NCBI RefSeq assembly: GCF_026210795.1
Contig: NC_089431.1
Span: 372,001 to 436,000 of the forward strand
Reading direction: 5' to 3'
Source of the DNA: Rhizophagus irregularis
Taxonomy: Eukaryota > Glomeromycota > Glomeromycetes > Glomerales > Glomeraceae
DNA: 64,000 nt
Positions 44,820 through 56,980 of this stretch are shown one piece after another; position 1 is the stretch's first letter, and every line of letters begins with the position of its first letter. The notes under the pieces are model-generated. The model was not told the origin of the DNA, made no database searches, and saw only the letters and a program-made list of their open reading frames with translations. Position numbers and translations under genes: made by a program.

Positions 44820-47087
44820 GGCCAGTGTATCTTACCGAGTATTCCATTCATGCATTCGAATGAAAAACACTAGAACGCATACAATGGGCCGAAATTATAA
44901 CAACATTTAGACAAATAAAGCGAGAGATGTAGATTCGGCGTAATTTTATTCCTGCCGTATTGTACCTCAATGAGCTTTATTATTTTAACAAGTCGTCTAT
45001 GGGCTTCCTGCAACATGTTGGATTCTATAATCCGACTTACCAATATCGAACAAATTCTGACAAAATGAGTCAGAATTTTTCTATCTTTAGCTGAGAGATG
45101 GTCCCAAAGCGATACTGTGGCATAAATTGTGAAAAAATTTCGCCACTGGTCAGCAATGAAGTTAGAAAATCCTTCCCCGCAGTTGATTTTGCTAGGAATT
45201 CGACCCAAATCGACCGGAACTTGAAATTGATTCATTTGTTTTTGAACTTCATTGAGCATACTTGAAGTTAAGATTCCCTGATCGACCCAAATTCGCTTCA
45301 CAATCCATTTTGCAATGCCTAAAAATAGACAATGCATTGGATCAACGATAGTGAACGAATTGGGTCGAAATAAGGCAAGCAAAGTAGTTCTGACCATCTT
45401 ACTCCAGTCTGTTTAACGAATCTCTTTCTTGATGCGTCCGAATTACACCGTCGCCAGCCAAGTGCGTTTTGGAGATGTTCGTTTGAATCTCTGGCAACAA
45501 ACCAATCCTCCATATCTCCCATTCCAGCAAAATTATGCTGATGATTTTCATAATTTGCCTTTTTCTGGCATCGGTGACAAGAAACCAATGCAGAAACGTG
45601 CCCACAAATTTTTCTCGCAGCAGGTATATCGCACGAAACCATTATCAACGCTGCACGAATTTTTTTTCCTAACTGATGCTCGTATATTCGATTTAGAATA
45701 ATCCCTTCCCAGAGGGATATCAGCTCATTAACGATTGGTGCAAGGTAATGATTAATTTTATGTAGACTCACTTCGTTTGGATCCAGTAGCATTCCAAGGA
45801 GCAGCAAGTTTTCTCGCTTAAATCGTATGTTACACGGCAAATTACATATAACTGCATAAATGGCTCCGGTACTATGATTAGTTCCATTGAATGGCTGAAA
45901 TCAGTCAACATTCAACATGAGGCCAAGATGCGAGTCGGCAACCTCATTTCGGAAAAAATTTAACAAATCATCATTGTTTGTATCTTTGAATTCTTTCCAT
46001 ATTCATCAATCATAAATATCGGATAAAATATTATCCGAATTTGATCGATTTGCCCAATGTCGGAGGGATTTCTCAAATTCAGGTCGACAAAACATATCAG
46101 AAAGTTGTTGTCGAAATCCAGCAAATGGGTATATTGATTCGGCTTGAACTCTTGAAACATCGATTTGTCGTGATAAAGGTGTGTCGCAAGTGCGTGTACC
46201 TCGGTGAGACGAGCATTTCATAACCGATAAACTCTCGTTTTGACGAAAGTTTTCTACATCCTGTTTATTATAGAGTTTGTGGCATTTTGTACATGGAACA
46301 AATCTCTGAAATCGGTCTTTTAGGCCAAGTACTTTTTTCGCTAGGTAAAGAGAATCTGGAAAAGTTCTAAAATTTTCACCACCGATTTCGTTTAGAACTA
46401 TTTTCATGAACTTTATTAAAGATTCGGTTGCCGTTTCTGGGATATTGTATGTTATACGGTAGTTCATTATCCATAATAAAATCCATGAAAATTTATCATC
46501 GATCGGATTTTCTTCGGCATCCATGTTGGCTTGATACGGAGGAGGTGAATAATCTTCAAAAATTTTGTTGTAAGATTCATTATTTGATTCGCTACCCAAA
46601 GACATTTCAGTGTTTTGTTCGCTAGTATTATATACGTCCGATTCGATATTCAAACTTGTTGATTGAGGCATAGGATGGCTTGTATATCTTACGCGCCTCC
46701 GAGGTAAAAAAGAACAATTAACATCTATGTTCCTGGGTATTTGTAACCTTTGACTTTCGGTGTATCCCCGAAATCTGACCCTGATGTCAAAGTCTGATGA
46801 ACGTCAACATTTACTTGAGGTAATTCAATATTTTCGGTAATGTCTTGTTCACTAGTTTCTTGAATTATCGAAAGAGATTCGTCCTCACTTGATTCGTCTT
46901 CATTCGAATCATTCGTTTTACCTCCTGTCTCGTGTAGAAGCTTTGTTCGTTCCAATACCAATTTTCCATTACAATTATTGCAATAACAAGGAACTTTCTT
47001 CCTTTTGCGAGGTTTTTGGAACGAATGTCTACGTTCATTTTTTTTTTGATTGCCAAGAATGCTTGAAACCGATCTCCTTCTTGTCAT
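43885..47087 (-). pseudogene. Tnp2-type (CACTA-like) transposase pseudogene 2
   Basis: The ATG at 47087 opens MTRRRSVSSILGNQKKNERR, then CYCNNCNGKLVLERT, the same Cys-x-Cys-x2-Cys head as pseudogene 1. It continues with CTKCHKLYNKQDV and C...H cysteine pairs (46300-46200), FQPFNGTNHSTGAIYAVICN, LISLWEGI, CHRCQKKA, FTIVDPMHCLFLGIAKWIVK (D-x-MH motif, about 45340) and a C-terminus with YPGQVQYYFKHEI. Lesions, all direct: frameshift near 46735, TGATGA 46008..46003, TGA 45903..45901 (VD*FQPF), one-base loss near 45365, TAG 44872..44870 and TGA 44277..44275. A remaining intron (about 44841..44741) holds a (TAA)n microsatellite. The family assignment is firm; the element is dead. Confidence 0.75.
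44766..44818. repeat. (AAT)n microsatellite inside a transposase intron
   Basis: About 17 perfect aat/ataat trinucleotide units. They lie between a donor (ACTCG|GTAAGATA on the minus strand) and the acceptor CTTAG|GATC of Tnp2 pseudogene 2. Confidence 0.95.
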
Positions 47088-47189
47088 TTTCAATTGACGA
47101 GTTTTGAAGTTAATCGCTTCAATAAATCAAATAATCGTTTAAAACTTTACTACAATTTGTAAAAATTTAACGTCAATTCGATTAATTAA

Positions 47190-47645
47190 TTAATTTAACT
47201 GCGGTCGTACTAAATCGAATATTTTGATATCAATTTGATAAATTAAATCGGTTAAAATTTGCAAAAGTATATTGTACTTGATAAATCATTTTTAATTAAT
47301 TAATTGATTTAACTGCGGTCGTACTAAATCGAATATTTTGATATCAATTCGATAAATTAAATCGACTAAAATTTGCAAAAGTATATTGTACTCGATAAAT
47401 CATTTTTAATTAATTAATTAATTTAACTGCGGTCATACTAAATTGAATATTTTGATATCAATTCGATAAATTAAATCGGTTAAAATTTGCAAAAGTATAT
47501 TGTACTCGATAAATCATTTTTAATTAATTAATTGATTTAACTGCGGTCATACTAAATCGAATATTTTGATATCAATTCGATAAATTAAATCGACTAAAAT
47601 TTGCAAAGTATATTGTACTTGATAAATCATTTTTGTTGAAAAATT
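47190..47645. repeat. 114-bp tandem repeat, four units, upstream of Tnp2 pseudogene 2
   Basis: Units beginning ttaactgcggtc(g/a)tacta start at 47194, 47309, 47423 and 47537 and are over 90% alike. Each contains taattaattaatt and gatatcaattcgataaatta. The array starts about 100 bp 5' of the transposase ATG, where subterminal repeats of a CACTA-type element or promoter repeats would lie. Confidence 0.9.
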
Positions 47646-47941
47646 AAAATCGATGATCATTTCGGTTCAGAAGACACGATAAATAAACTTTTATTTATCA
47701 AATCAGCTTGTGAAAGTTTGTCAAAAGCTTAATAATAAACTTATAAATTCTATAAAAACTCGTCTGATCATTAACTCGTACGTTCTCTTTTTCTTTTCTT
47801 CTCATCTCATTGAAATTTAAGATAATTTTATTTCATTTTCATAATAACTGGTAATTTGTAACTTTCGACCATATGATATATAATTACTTTTGATTTGCAA
47901 TTTCCTATTTTAACCGTAAGAAAATTTATTGATATATAGAA

Positions 47942-50900
47942 ATGAGCCAAAACAAGAAAAAATCGTCAAATAAAAGAAAACTTAACAAAGCATCTAAGAA
48001 AGTGAACCGGGACCGAACTTCAACTACAGTCAACTCTCTTTATAGTCACACATTTGGGACAGTTCATATTTGGTGATTATAAACAGATATGACTATATAA
48101 AAAATTTCTTATATTAGTATATCATAATTCCGGCCAAAAATTAACATAATTTTAGCCAAAATTATACTTAAAACTTTATTGTATCGTAACTCCGCCAATA
48201 TTAATCGTAGAGAGACGATCTTACCGCCATTCGATTCGTCTTGATGAGACGGTTCTAATGGTATAAAATACATCGAAATCCAATCACTGGATTAATTTCC
48301 GAAATTAAAAAATATGGTTTTTGTGTAAGAACTCTGCCAATATTGATCCTAGAGAGACAATCTTACTACCATTCGATTCGTCTTAATGCGACGAATCTAA
48401 TGGTATAAAATACATCGAAATCCAATCACTAGATCATTTTCCGAAATTAAAAAATATTAAATGGTTTTTAAGTAGTAACTCCGTCAATATTGATCACAGA
48501 GAGATGAGCTTACCACCATTCGATTCGTCTTGATGAGGCGATTCCAACGAGCTATTAATCGTCTTTTTACAATCACTAGGTACTGAGAAATTTAGCAAAA
48601 TGTTAAATGGCGCAGTAAACGTAAATCAAGAAATATAATAATGCCGATGCTTAACATTTTGTTGAATAACTCATCAGCCAGTGATCGCAAAAGGATAAAA
48701 CTACCACCATTCGATTCATTTCAGTGAGACGATTCTAACAAGCTATGATACATCTTTGTACGATTATTAGATGCCAAGTTATTTAATATATTTTTTATAT
48801 AACTGTGATTATAAACGGTTTTTTTTAATATAAGATTTTTGAGGATAGGTGTGATAGTGACTATAGATAGATTGTGACTATATAGGATAGTTTTTAATAA
48901 TAAAGTGTTTTGAACATTCAACTGGTGTGACTATATAGTAGAATGTGACTATAACGGGAGTGACTATAGAGGGAGTTGACTGTACTCCTAATACCGGACA
49001 AACTTCAACTACTCCTAGTACCGGACAAACTTCAACTACTCCTAATACCGGACAAACTTCAACTACTCCTAATACCGGACAAACTTCTATCCCCAAAAAA
49101 AGTTGATATATTGATTGTTTTACGTTATTCCGTTCCGTTATTCAAAGGTGTATCATTTATACTTACTATACCAAAAAAATTAATTAATACAGAAATGAAT
49201 CAATACGAAAAATCTGCAGTAAAAAATAAAACACCTGATGAAGAAATCGTCGAAGTGGATCGTGGACAAGCTTCAACTACTCCTAATACCGGACAAACTT
49301 CTACCCCCAAAAAAAGTCGATATATTGATTGTTTTGCGTTATTCCGTTCCGTTATTCAAAGGTGTATCATATATACTTACTATATCAAAAAAAATTTATT
49401 AATACAGAAACGAATCAATACGAAAAATCCGCAGCAAAAAATAAACCATCCGATAAAGAAATCGTCAAAGTGGATCGTGGACAAACTTCAACTACTCCTA
49501 ATACCGGACAAACTTCTACCCCCAAAAAAAGTCGATATATTGATTGTTTTGCGTTATTCCGTTCCGTTATTCAAAGGTGTACTTACTATATCAAAAAAAT
49601 TTATTAATACAGAAACGAATCAATACGAAAAATCCGCAGCAAATAGAGACGAACTGTCTGATGAAGTAGAAATCGTCAAAGTGGCTCGTGGACAAACATC
49701 AACTACTCCTGCTACCGGCCAAGTTTACCAAAAAAATTATCGAGATCTATTTGTCCTTGATATAAGTCAAGTTCTAATGGAATCTCGTCAAAAGTCAAAA
49801 ACAAGTCAAGATCTGGAAGAATCACATACCGATAAAGAAATGGCCAGTGCGCATTTTCCGAAAAGTTCTTTTGAACATACCAGAACTATTAAACCACAAG
49901 AATTGTCTTTATCTCGAATGCCGCACAGGGATTCCTTATCACGAGAGTTTTTACCATATGATTTTTCTTCGAGTTCCGTTGAACCATCAGAATCATTGGC
50001 GTATAGATACAATAATAGTGATTATGAAAAGTTGAAGAGAGGTAATGAACTGTGACACATTTTAATGTACTTAACGAATTTTTATCAAATATTTTACGTT
50101 ATTTAGAACATAGTCGGCTCTGTGACGAGCATGCTTATTTACAAGGCAGAATGTGCGAAGTCTATAGAGAGTTAAAAGAAATTAAAGGTGAATTAAATGA
50201 ACTTCGGCAAGATTATATCAAATTACATTCCCATAATAAGTATATCAATCACGAAAATGAAGTTCTTCGAGCTGAGATTAATAATCTCAAATCACAAATA
50301 TCGAGCCAAGATGATGCCGATGTCGAATCATTGGAAAGTGAAAGTAACGACAACGATAATAGACCTGGCAAAAAAAGAAAAGTCGCGAGACGTCAAATTG
50401 ATCAATCAGACGACGATTCTGAAACTGATGAAGAAAATGCTAGAGTTCGTTAGAGATCGACAGATTTTGCATTTTACACGATTTGAATATCCTTCTTACG
50501 AATCTTTTATAAATTATTATAGACTGAAATGAAGGTAATATTAAAAACGATGCCTCCCGAATTAACGTTAAGATACGACGAAAAATTTACAAATGAGATG
50601 AACGCGGACATTTTACGACAATTAATACCACGATTGATTGCTTCCATGAAGCCTCGATTTAGTCCTTTGTATAAGCAGATAAACGATTGGTTAGCTGCCT
50701 TACACAAGCATCGTAGAGCATGACTTTTATATGTTGAGCGAGGTGTAATTGATAAAGATAACAGAAGACTGCATAAAAACAACAGATTGAGCGAGGTAGA
50801 ATCTGTCTTTTTACTGTCATTTCGAAATTGATACTAAACATTCGTTATATTTCAGAAAAAATCGCGTAGAGTCAAGGGTGCTATTTCCCTTTTTAAACGT

Positions 50901-51392
50901 AATGACGATCAAGTAAAGGATTATGATAAGACAGAGGTCCTAAACATTCTGAAAGATACTCGCTACCATTCACCTGAAGACTCAGAAACGGATAAAGAAC
51001 AACCGGATAGTAAAAGAAAAATTATCGTTTATAACCTTAGTTGGCGTTCCGATGAGGTATAATAATCTTTTTTTTATCATATTTTATTAAAAACATCAAC
51101 TAATTTTATTTGTTTTAATGACTTTATGACTTTACAGCTTATCAATTTTCTCTGAAACGTCTTGGATATTCACGTATTTTCTCTACAGACGGCGCAATTA
51201 ACGAGGAGGAGAAACTATAATGACGAAAGCTATTGTATCACCTCACGACACCCTAAAAATGCTCCAGAATGGGCATACAAAACTCAAAATATGCCCGTCG
51301 ATACGGATTTTTCTGGTCCTGATACTCCGGCTGAAAATTGTGAATCGCAGTCACAAACTGATGATAATACTCAAACCGAACATAATGATTGA
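47942..51392 (+). pseudogene. Coiled-coil gene interrupted by a MITE and tandem expansion
   Basis: The ATG at 47942 opens a very basic head (MSQNKKKSSNKRKLNKASKK) and reaches RTSTT at 48026, where the MITE 48027-48982 is inserted. Directly after it the frame resumes as TPNTGQTSTT repeats. A unit of about 210 bp (STPKKSRYIDCFALFRSVIQ...EIVKVDRGQTSTTPNTGQ) then occurs three times (49085, 49295, 49505). Downstream, coding-like exons carry VYQKNYRDLFVLDISQVLME..., a long coiled coil from 50107 (LQGRMCEVYRELKEIKGELN...), an acidic stretch (DQSDDDSETDEENA), RLIASMKPRFSPLYKQINDW (about 50640) and SRRVKGAISLFKRNDDQ to 51057. Frame slips near 50440 and 51140 and a TGA at 49104 show decay. The family is probably accessory or transposon-linked; function unknown. 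Confidence 0.5.
48027..48982. mobile_element. 956-bp non-autonomous TIR element (MITE) in a coding exon
   Basis: It has the same ends as 30481-34681 (CAGTCAACTC.../...GAGTTGACTG) with TA at 48025-48026 and 48983-48984. Removing the element plus one TA joins CGAACTTCAACTA to CTCCTAATACC, which keeps the frame RTSTT-PNTGQ and its repeat pattern. The insertion therefore disrupted an existing exon. The interior contains three tandem copies of a 150-bp unit (gagagacgatcttac...attcgattcgtcttgatg...). No ORF of note. Confidence 0.9.
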
Positions 51393-51399
51393 TTAATTT

Positions 51400-51858
51400 T
51401 ATCATTTTATAATAGATTTATTGCGAAATATTAATTTCTTATTATTGACTGCTTTTTGGTAATAAATTTAATAAATTTTATTAAAATAAATATATAATTA
51501 ATTGTTTTGATTTATTATTGAATAAAATCGGTTATTATTATTATGAATAAACTAAATCCGGCATTTCAAAAGAAATAAATTGGTAATCTTTCGTAAATGT
51601 GTTTCGAGATCGATTTGTGTACATTTTATAACTAAAAGTTTGACGAATAGTTTTGTTTCCGAATTTTGCCAATAATAACGAATTTTTGCCGATAATAACG
51701 AATTTTTGCTGATTTGTGATTGCCAAGTGGCAGGCGAACTGTGCAAATCGTCCATAATAATTTTGACGATTTTTTTGGCAACGATCAGCCAAAGTTAGAT
51801 CAACTTTCGTCCAACATTCGTCAATTTGAAATCTGGACGAAATGGACTATTCTGACCA
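51400..51858. other. 5' flank of the MULE transposase
   Basis: It contains tandem aataacgaatttttgc(c/t)gat (51667-51712) and several attcgtcaattt/ttcgtcc words that may belong to the MULE terminal region. No terminal inverted repeat could be paired by eye. Minus ORFs 51792..51541 and 51755..51552 are unsupported. Confidence 0.35.
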
Positions 51859-54077
51859 GTGGAATTATCATCTTTTCATGATGCTATTTTAGAAAACAAT
51901 GAATCTGATAAAGAAAACATTGAACATGAAATTGGTCATCGTATAATAAATTCTATTTCAGAAGGTGATGGCTATTCATGGGTTTATTATAAGAAAATTC
52001 AAAAAGAAAATTCTTTTCATATAATATACTACTGTAATTGCCGAATTGAACTTGGAAAACGAAGAGCAAAACATCCTGATTTAGACAAACAAAGAGATAC
52101 ACCTGCATATTTAGAACGCTATCATTGTGAAGGAATAATTAATATAGAAATATTTTCAAACTTGAATTTAATTAATGTTGAATATTCTCACAAAATGTTA
52201 CATTCCCGACCAAGGCATGTTAAGACAACACTTGAAATTAAGAACTTTATCCAAGATAATCTTAATTGTTCCGTTTCTGAAATTTTTCACCAGATTCAAG
52301 AAAATCATATTAATGGATATGAGAATATAACAGTTCAACAAACCTATTATTGGTGGTCCATTGAATCTCATAAAACATACTGTCGTGATCCTGATCCTTT
52401 ATTGTCAACAAAATATTTATTAGAAGAATTTAATCAAGAAATTATATTAGATAATCTCAATACTTCTATGCCTGCTCTAGGATTTTTAACAGTATTATTT
52501 TACCAATTACTTTATAATAAATTTGATGCAATTGAGATTGATGCAACATACAATACCAATAATTTGGCATGGGAACTATATGCTATTATGGGAGTAATTG
52601 ATGGTACTGGGTTTCCTCTTAGCTATCTTCTAATTTCAACTGGAAAAAATCGAAATATAACTGGAGTTCTTATACAGTGGATGCAAGCTTTAAAAGAATG
52701 AAATTTAAAAGATATTCCTTACATTTTAACTGATAAAGATTTTGCAGAAATCAATGCAGCACAAACAGTATGGCCTGAAGCTCACTTGCAATTGTGTGTT
52801 TGGCATATTCAACATGCTATTAAACAACGTTTATCATCCAATAAAACAAGTTCTTACCATTCTTATAATCCAAAGATTGCACATGAAGAGTGTTCAACAA
52901 TAGATCCTAACTGGGGAATTGTAAATAATTCAAATTCTGGATCATTTTGCCCTTTAAATTTACGAGAAACTGTAATTAATCTTATAAAAGATCATTCTAA
53001 TCGTCATATGCTATTACCAAAGCTTGATGGTACTTTTACTACAAATGCAGATGAAATTTGGAAAGAATGTGTAGGAGAAATGATACAATTTTGTAAGAAC
53101 AATGATTTGCTTCGATTGTGGATTTATTTTTGGAAGGAGTGGTATTCTAAAGGCAAATGGATTTTATGGGCGCGGGCAGCTAACAAAAATGTTAGTCATA
53201 TTAAAACAACAATGGTTGTTGAATCTCATTGGCGGCATATTAAGCATGATCATTTATACAAGTTTCATAAGCCACGAGTTGATCATTTATGTTTTATTCT
53301 TGTTAAAAAAGTCATTAACCAGCAGTTATATCGAATTCAATTACTACAGCAAGGACGTTATTCTGTACCATGGTGAAAAGATTTCAAAAAGGAATGGAAA
53401 CAATATGAAAAAAAACCTACTCAATTAAATGGCAAATATTTAACAGATACAGCTAAGTGGATATGTTCATGTCCTGCATATATAAAAAGCCGGTTTTTTT
53501 TGTGTAAACATTTAGTTAATTCTGTTGAGAAAGTTGATGGAATATTTTTTAAAAAAGTAAGTGGTTTGCTTTTTTTATATTTATACAGTACTATATCTAA
53601 TATTTATTATTTATTTAAAGGTACAGAGAAATGGAAATTATCCATTAATTTCCTCCTATGAAGGTAAATTGGTAAATGTATTTTGCTTAGAGAATACACC
53701 AGATCATACAATTCTAAACATTCCAATAACTCAAGATACTGAAAATGAAGATAATTATATTATTGAAAGTGACGATGAACAGCATATGTATGAAACTGAT
53801 TTAAATTATTTGCAAGAAATACTAAATAAGGTATACATGAATATTGCATATAACTAAGTAATTTTTAATTTTTATTGATGTAAATATTAATTCTTAGACC
53901 AAAGAATTATTAGAAGAGTCACGTAACAAGCCAAAACGGCATTTATGGTTAAAAAATGTTCGTTCTAATTTTAATTCATTGGAAAAAATGAATAATGATA
54001 TTGTAGCACTTGAAAATCGTAGAACTATGCCGAGAACTTGGAAAGATTTTAATAAGAATACAAGATATTGGGAATAG
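51859..54077 (+). pseudogene. MULE-type transposase with two in-frame TGA codons
   Basis: Exons 51859-53556, 53621-53830 and 53898-54077 (introns of 64 and 67 bp, GT-AG) total 2088 nt, 696 codons in one frame. The first codon in the open frame is GTG (51859), so a start or upstream exon is missing. Domain order: helical N-terminus with CNCRIELGKRR...YHCEG (zinc-binding, FLYWCH/FAR1-like), DDE core with EIDATYN (about 229), LTDKDFAEI (about 289) and CVWHIQHAIKQRL (about 312), then a SWIM zinc finger CSCPAYIKSRFFLCKH (about 536) and a polar tail ending RTWKDFNKNTRYWE. The only lesions are TGA 52699-52701 and TGA 53374-53376 (PW*KDF), both where Trp is expected. Otherwise it is almost intact, indicating recent inactivation. 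Confidence 0.8.
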
Positions 54078-54079
54078 TA

Positions 54080-55043
54080 GTATTAAATTTCAGAAACATG
54101 TTTGAAATAAATAAATATATATGTATGTTATGCTTTAATAAAATTCTGGCAATTTGAAATATGTGTAATAATGTGTTTAAAAAAATAAATTTGAAAATTA
54201 TTAAATACTCATGAGATTACCAAAAATTAGTATCCGAAATCATGTGCAACCGGCAAATTAGAATCCGGCTACCATTTTTTGGAGGTGACGCTAGGGTGGT
54301 TATGCAATGGTCTGTCCCACACGTGAATTATATACACGTGACAATATATAACAATGCATTGTACTTCATTTAAGTTTATACTATTAGCTTAATAATTTCG
54401 ATACTATTAGCTTAGAATTAGACTTATTAAACGTTAGTTTAATTATATAATAAATTTAGTTGTTTTTTTTAAGATTCATTAATAATAAACGAAAAAACGA
54501 TATCTTGTGTAATTTATTTTCGTTATTAAAATCTTAATGAAAATTGTGGCAATTTCTAGGGACCGTGCTCTTAATGATGTACTTTTTAAGCCATTTTCGT
54601 TTGAATGACTACAACGCATTAAAAAATGTAAGAGGTTACAAGAGAGATTGTCTGAAGAAAAGCGATTAAATTTCAATGATTAAATCTTAACGAAACTTTA
54701 TTTATTATTACAAATAGTCTATCTTTATTAACATAATTATAAATCAAATACCGAAATTAAATAATTTGTAATTTTAATGTCTACAAATCGTTGCAAAATA
54801 TAACACTAATAAGATTTCACTTTGTGCAGCGTGACGCCCGCTTCGGACGTTTAACGGTCACCGTTACCTAGTTATACAATAAATTTTTTTTTCTGCAGCT
54901 CAAGAATAAATATAAAATATAATCTAGGTAATTATTAAAAAAGATTAAATAGAGTATAAGTCGTTCAGTTCCTAAGGTGAGTAAAATTAAATTAAATAAC
55001 TACTGTATAATGATATAATACTAATAGCCGAAGAACTATTTAC
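54080..55043. other. Interval between MULE gene and duplicated segment
   Basis: A patch that is less A/T-rich at 54820-54870 contains the perfect palindrome TAACGGT-C-ACCGTTA (54852-54866). The minus ORF 54676..54479 (HFLMRCSHSNENG...) has no support. No other gene. Confidence 0.45.
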
Positions 55044-56980
55044 CGTATTTACCGTACCTCATTTTGGTGAAAGAGCTGGCAATGAAGTGCCTATTTGTCA
55101 GCATTGAATCAAATGAATGAACAAAGAAGTATATGAAAGAGAAGTACTAAACATCAAATACTAAGTTATTTTTTGTTTTGTAAGAAAAAATTATTATATA
55201 TAAAAATATTTCTTTTTTTTTTTGTTAACAAAACACACATTTTATATAAAGTACAAAGTGCAGACGTGGAATCATCAATGTAATTTCTTTGGGTCATGTT
55301 AATTACAATTTATACTGCTATTATTACATCCTCACCAATGAACTATCAAATGAGTAAAAAATATATAATACCGAACATACAATATAAATAGTAGTAGTTA
55401 TAGCAATGATGAGTTTCAAAATATTTTTTTAAAGTTAATCTTAATTATTTTTAATTCTTAACTGTAGTTAGATAACTCGGGTAAGACAAAAAAGAGCAAG
55501 TGGTGTATAATTTGGCAAGTTTTTTATTTATCACTTTGAGTAGGATACCAATACTTTTCCGTAACACCCAGATAATACTACCTATATAGCAGATACTAGC
55601 GATGTAATTCCGCGTAGAGTCAACTATGATTAAACGGTTAGTCCAATTATATATTATTTAAAATTTACACGAAACTGCATACCAAACTTGGTATTACTAA
55701 ATTTCGAAATGACAATATCCTTATCCAGTTATGGAAGATAAAAGATATTTTATAAAGCACATTTCTATTTAATTCTTTTTAAAAAAGAAATTGGTACAAA
55801 TATTGAAGAAAACAATATCGAAGTTTTTCAAAAACTTATGATTTCTAAAAGAAAAGAAATGAAAAAAAAAATGAAATTGAAGAGGAATGATTTTTTTTTT
55901 GTGTTTTTTATGTTGTTAAAATAATCTATATTAACACATTCTTTATAATGGTACGTCTAACTATTAATGCTATGCTTTGAAATGATGTTAAATAGGTGAA
56001 ATAATGAGAATAAATAATGCCTAATAAAAAGATTCTAATATGCAAAATTAATAGCTTAGATACCACCATCTCGGTCAGGTTGGCCAAGGGCAATCTTGAC
56101 TTCACCGTTTTTTTCTTTCGATGGACTTTTGTCTTTTTGAGCATTTCTTCTTTAATGATTAAATTAATAAATTAATAAATTTCATTAAAAAGTATAAATA
56201 TTGTATTTGTATGTATTACCTCTTAGTTAATTGATTTAAATTCAAAGTAGAGGCTGTTACGATAGTAGCCATAAGCACAATCAAGAGAGCAAAGAAGATT
56301 TGACGTGAATTCATTTTTATAGTGTTTGGATATTTTGTGTTGAATATTTAAAATTTCTTTTATTGAAAAATTATTTTTTAAAAAAATTTTGATTTTCTGA
56401 ATTAGTGTAGTTCTTAACAATTGAGAAGCCATTTATATATTGATTTTTTTCAATTGGGCCTATATTCCTTAAATGATCAACAAAACGAATTTATTTACCC
56501 AAACCGAAATTAATTTTAATAAAGAATTCTCCCAAATTAAATACAAACAATGTATTTTATCTATAAATAATTGGAATAAAACTTTTCAAACATTCTTTAA
56601 TCTTTAATATAACGACAACTAATTTAGTCGAGCTTTGTTTTTTTTAGATGAGTGATTGGTTGAGCTTGTTTTAGTATTTTTTTTATCGTTTTTTGTTTAA
56701 AAAGGAAAATAAAGAAAATAAAAATTTTGTCAATCTATTTTGTTGTGTTTGATTTTTATCTTGTTTTAGAATAGTATTTTTTATTTTGAAAGAAAGCAAA
56801 TCGATTTCTAATTTTAGGTTATAAGAGTCCTTGTTAAAGGTTTCTTTGTGTAACGATAAATAATGATGTATCACATACTTATGATAAAGAAATTTAGAGA
56901 ACCTGACATTTATAAAAAAAAAAATAATAAAAGAAAAATTGGAAACATAAAAAGCATTATCAGTAAATATATAAATCATT
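55044..56980. repeat. Segmental duplication, copy 2 (partner 7445-9408)
   Basis: Same orientation and gene content as copy 1. It lacks about 60 bp present at 9288-9335 and has several small indels. Similarity ends at aatcatt; the downstream sequences (ctagaag in copy 1, ccctcctg in copy 2) are unrelated. Confidence 0.9.
56056..56314 (-). CDS. Small secreted preprotein with Lys-Arg processing site, copy 2
   Basis: Exon 1 (56314..56220) and exon 2 (56149..56056) have exactly the lengths of copy 1 (95 and 94 nt). The signal peptide is identical (MNSRQIFFALLIVLMATIVT) and is followed by ASTLNLNQLTK-R. Exon 2 is identical up to NGEVKI, but the C-terminus is ALGQPDRDGGI instead of TFDQISEDGKI, ending at TAA 56058..56056. 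The same AAGAAG double acceptor is kept. An open frame and splice sites preserved in both copies, with differences concentrated at the C-terminus, suggest that both are functional genes encoding a secreted peptide of about 30 residues whose end has diverged. Confidence 0.7.

Noticed and set aside
48976-50055. 359-codon ORF as a single real protein
   Set aside because: Its first part reads repeats out of frame (LLLIPDKLQ) and changes register between units. Only its last third (VYQKNYRDLF...) looks like genuine exon sequence.
51541-51792. Two overlapping minus ORFs upstream of the MULE gene
   Set aside because: They are generated by aataacgaattttt tandem words and have no coding character.
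54852-54866. Perfect 15-bp palindrome TAACGGTCACCGTTA as a regulatory site
   Set aside because: One short palindrome with no nearby gene start. Expected by chance often enough.
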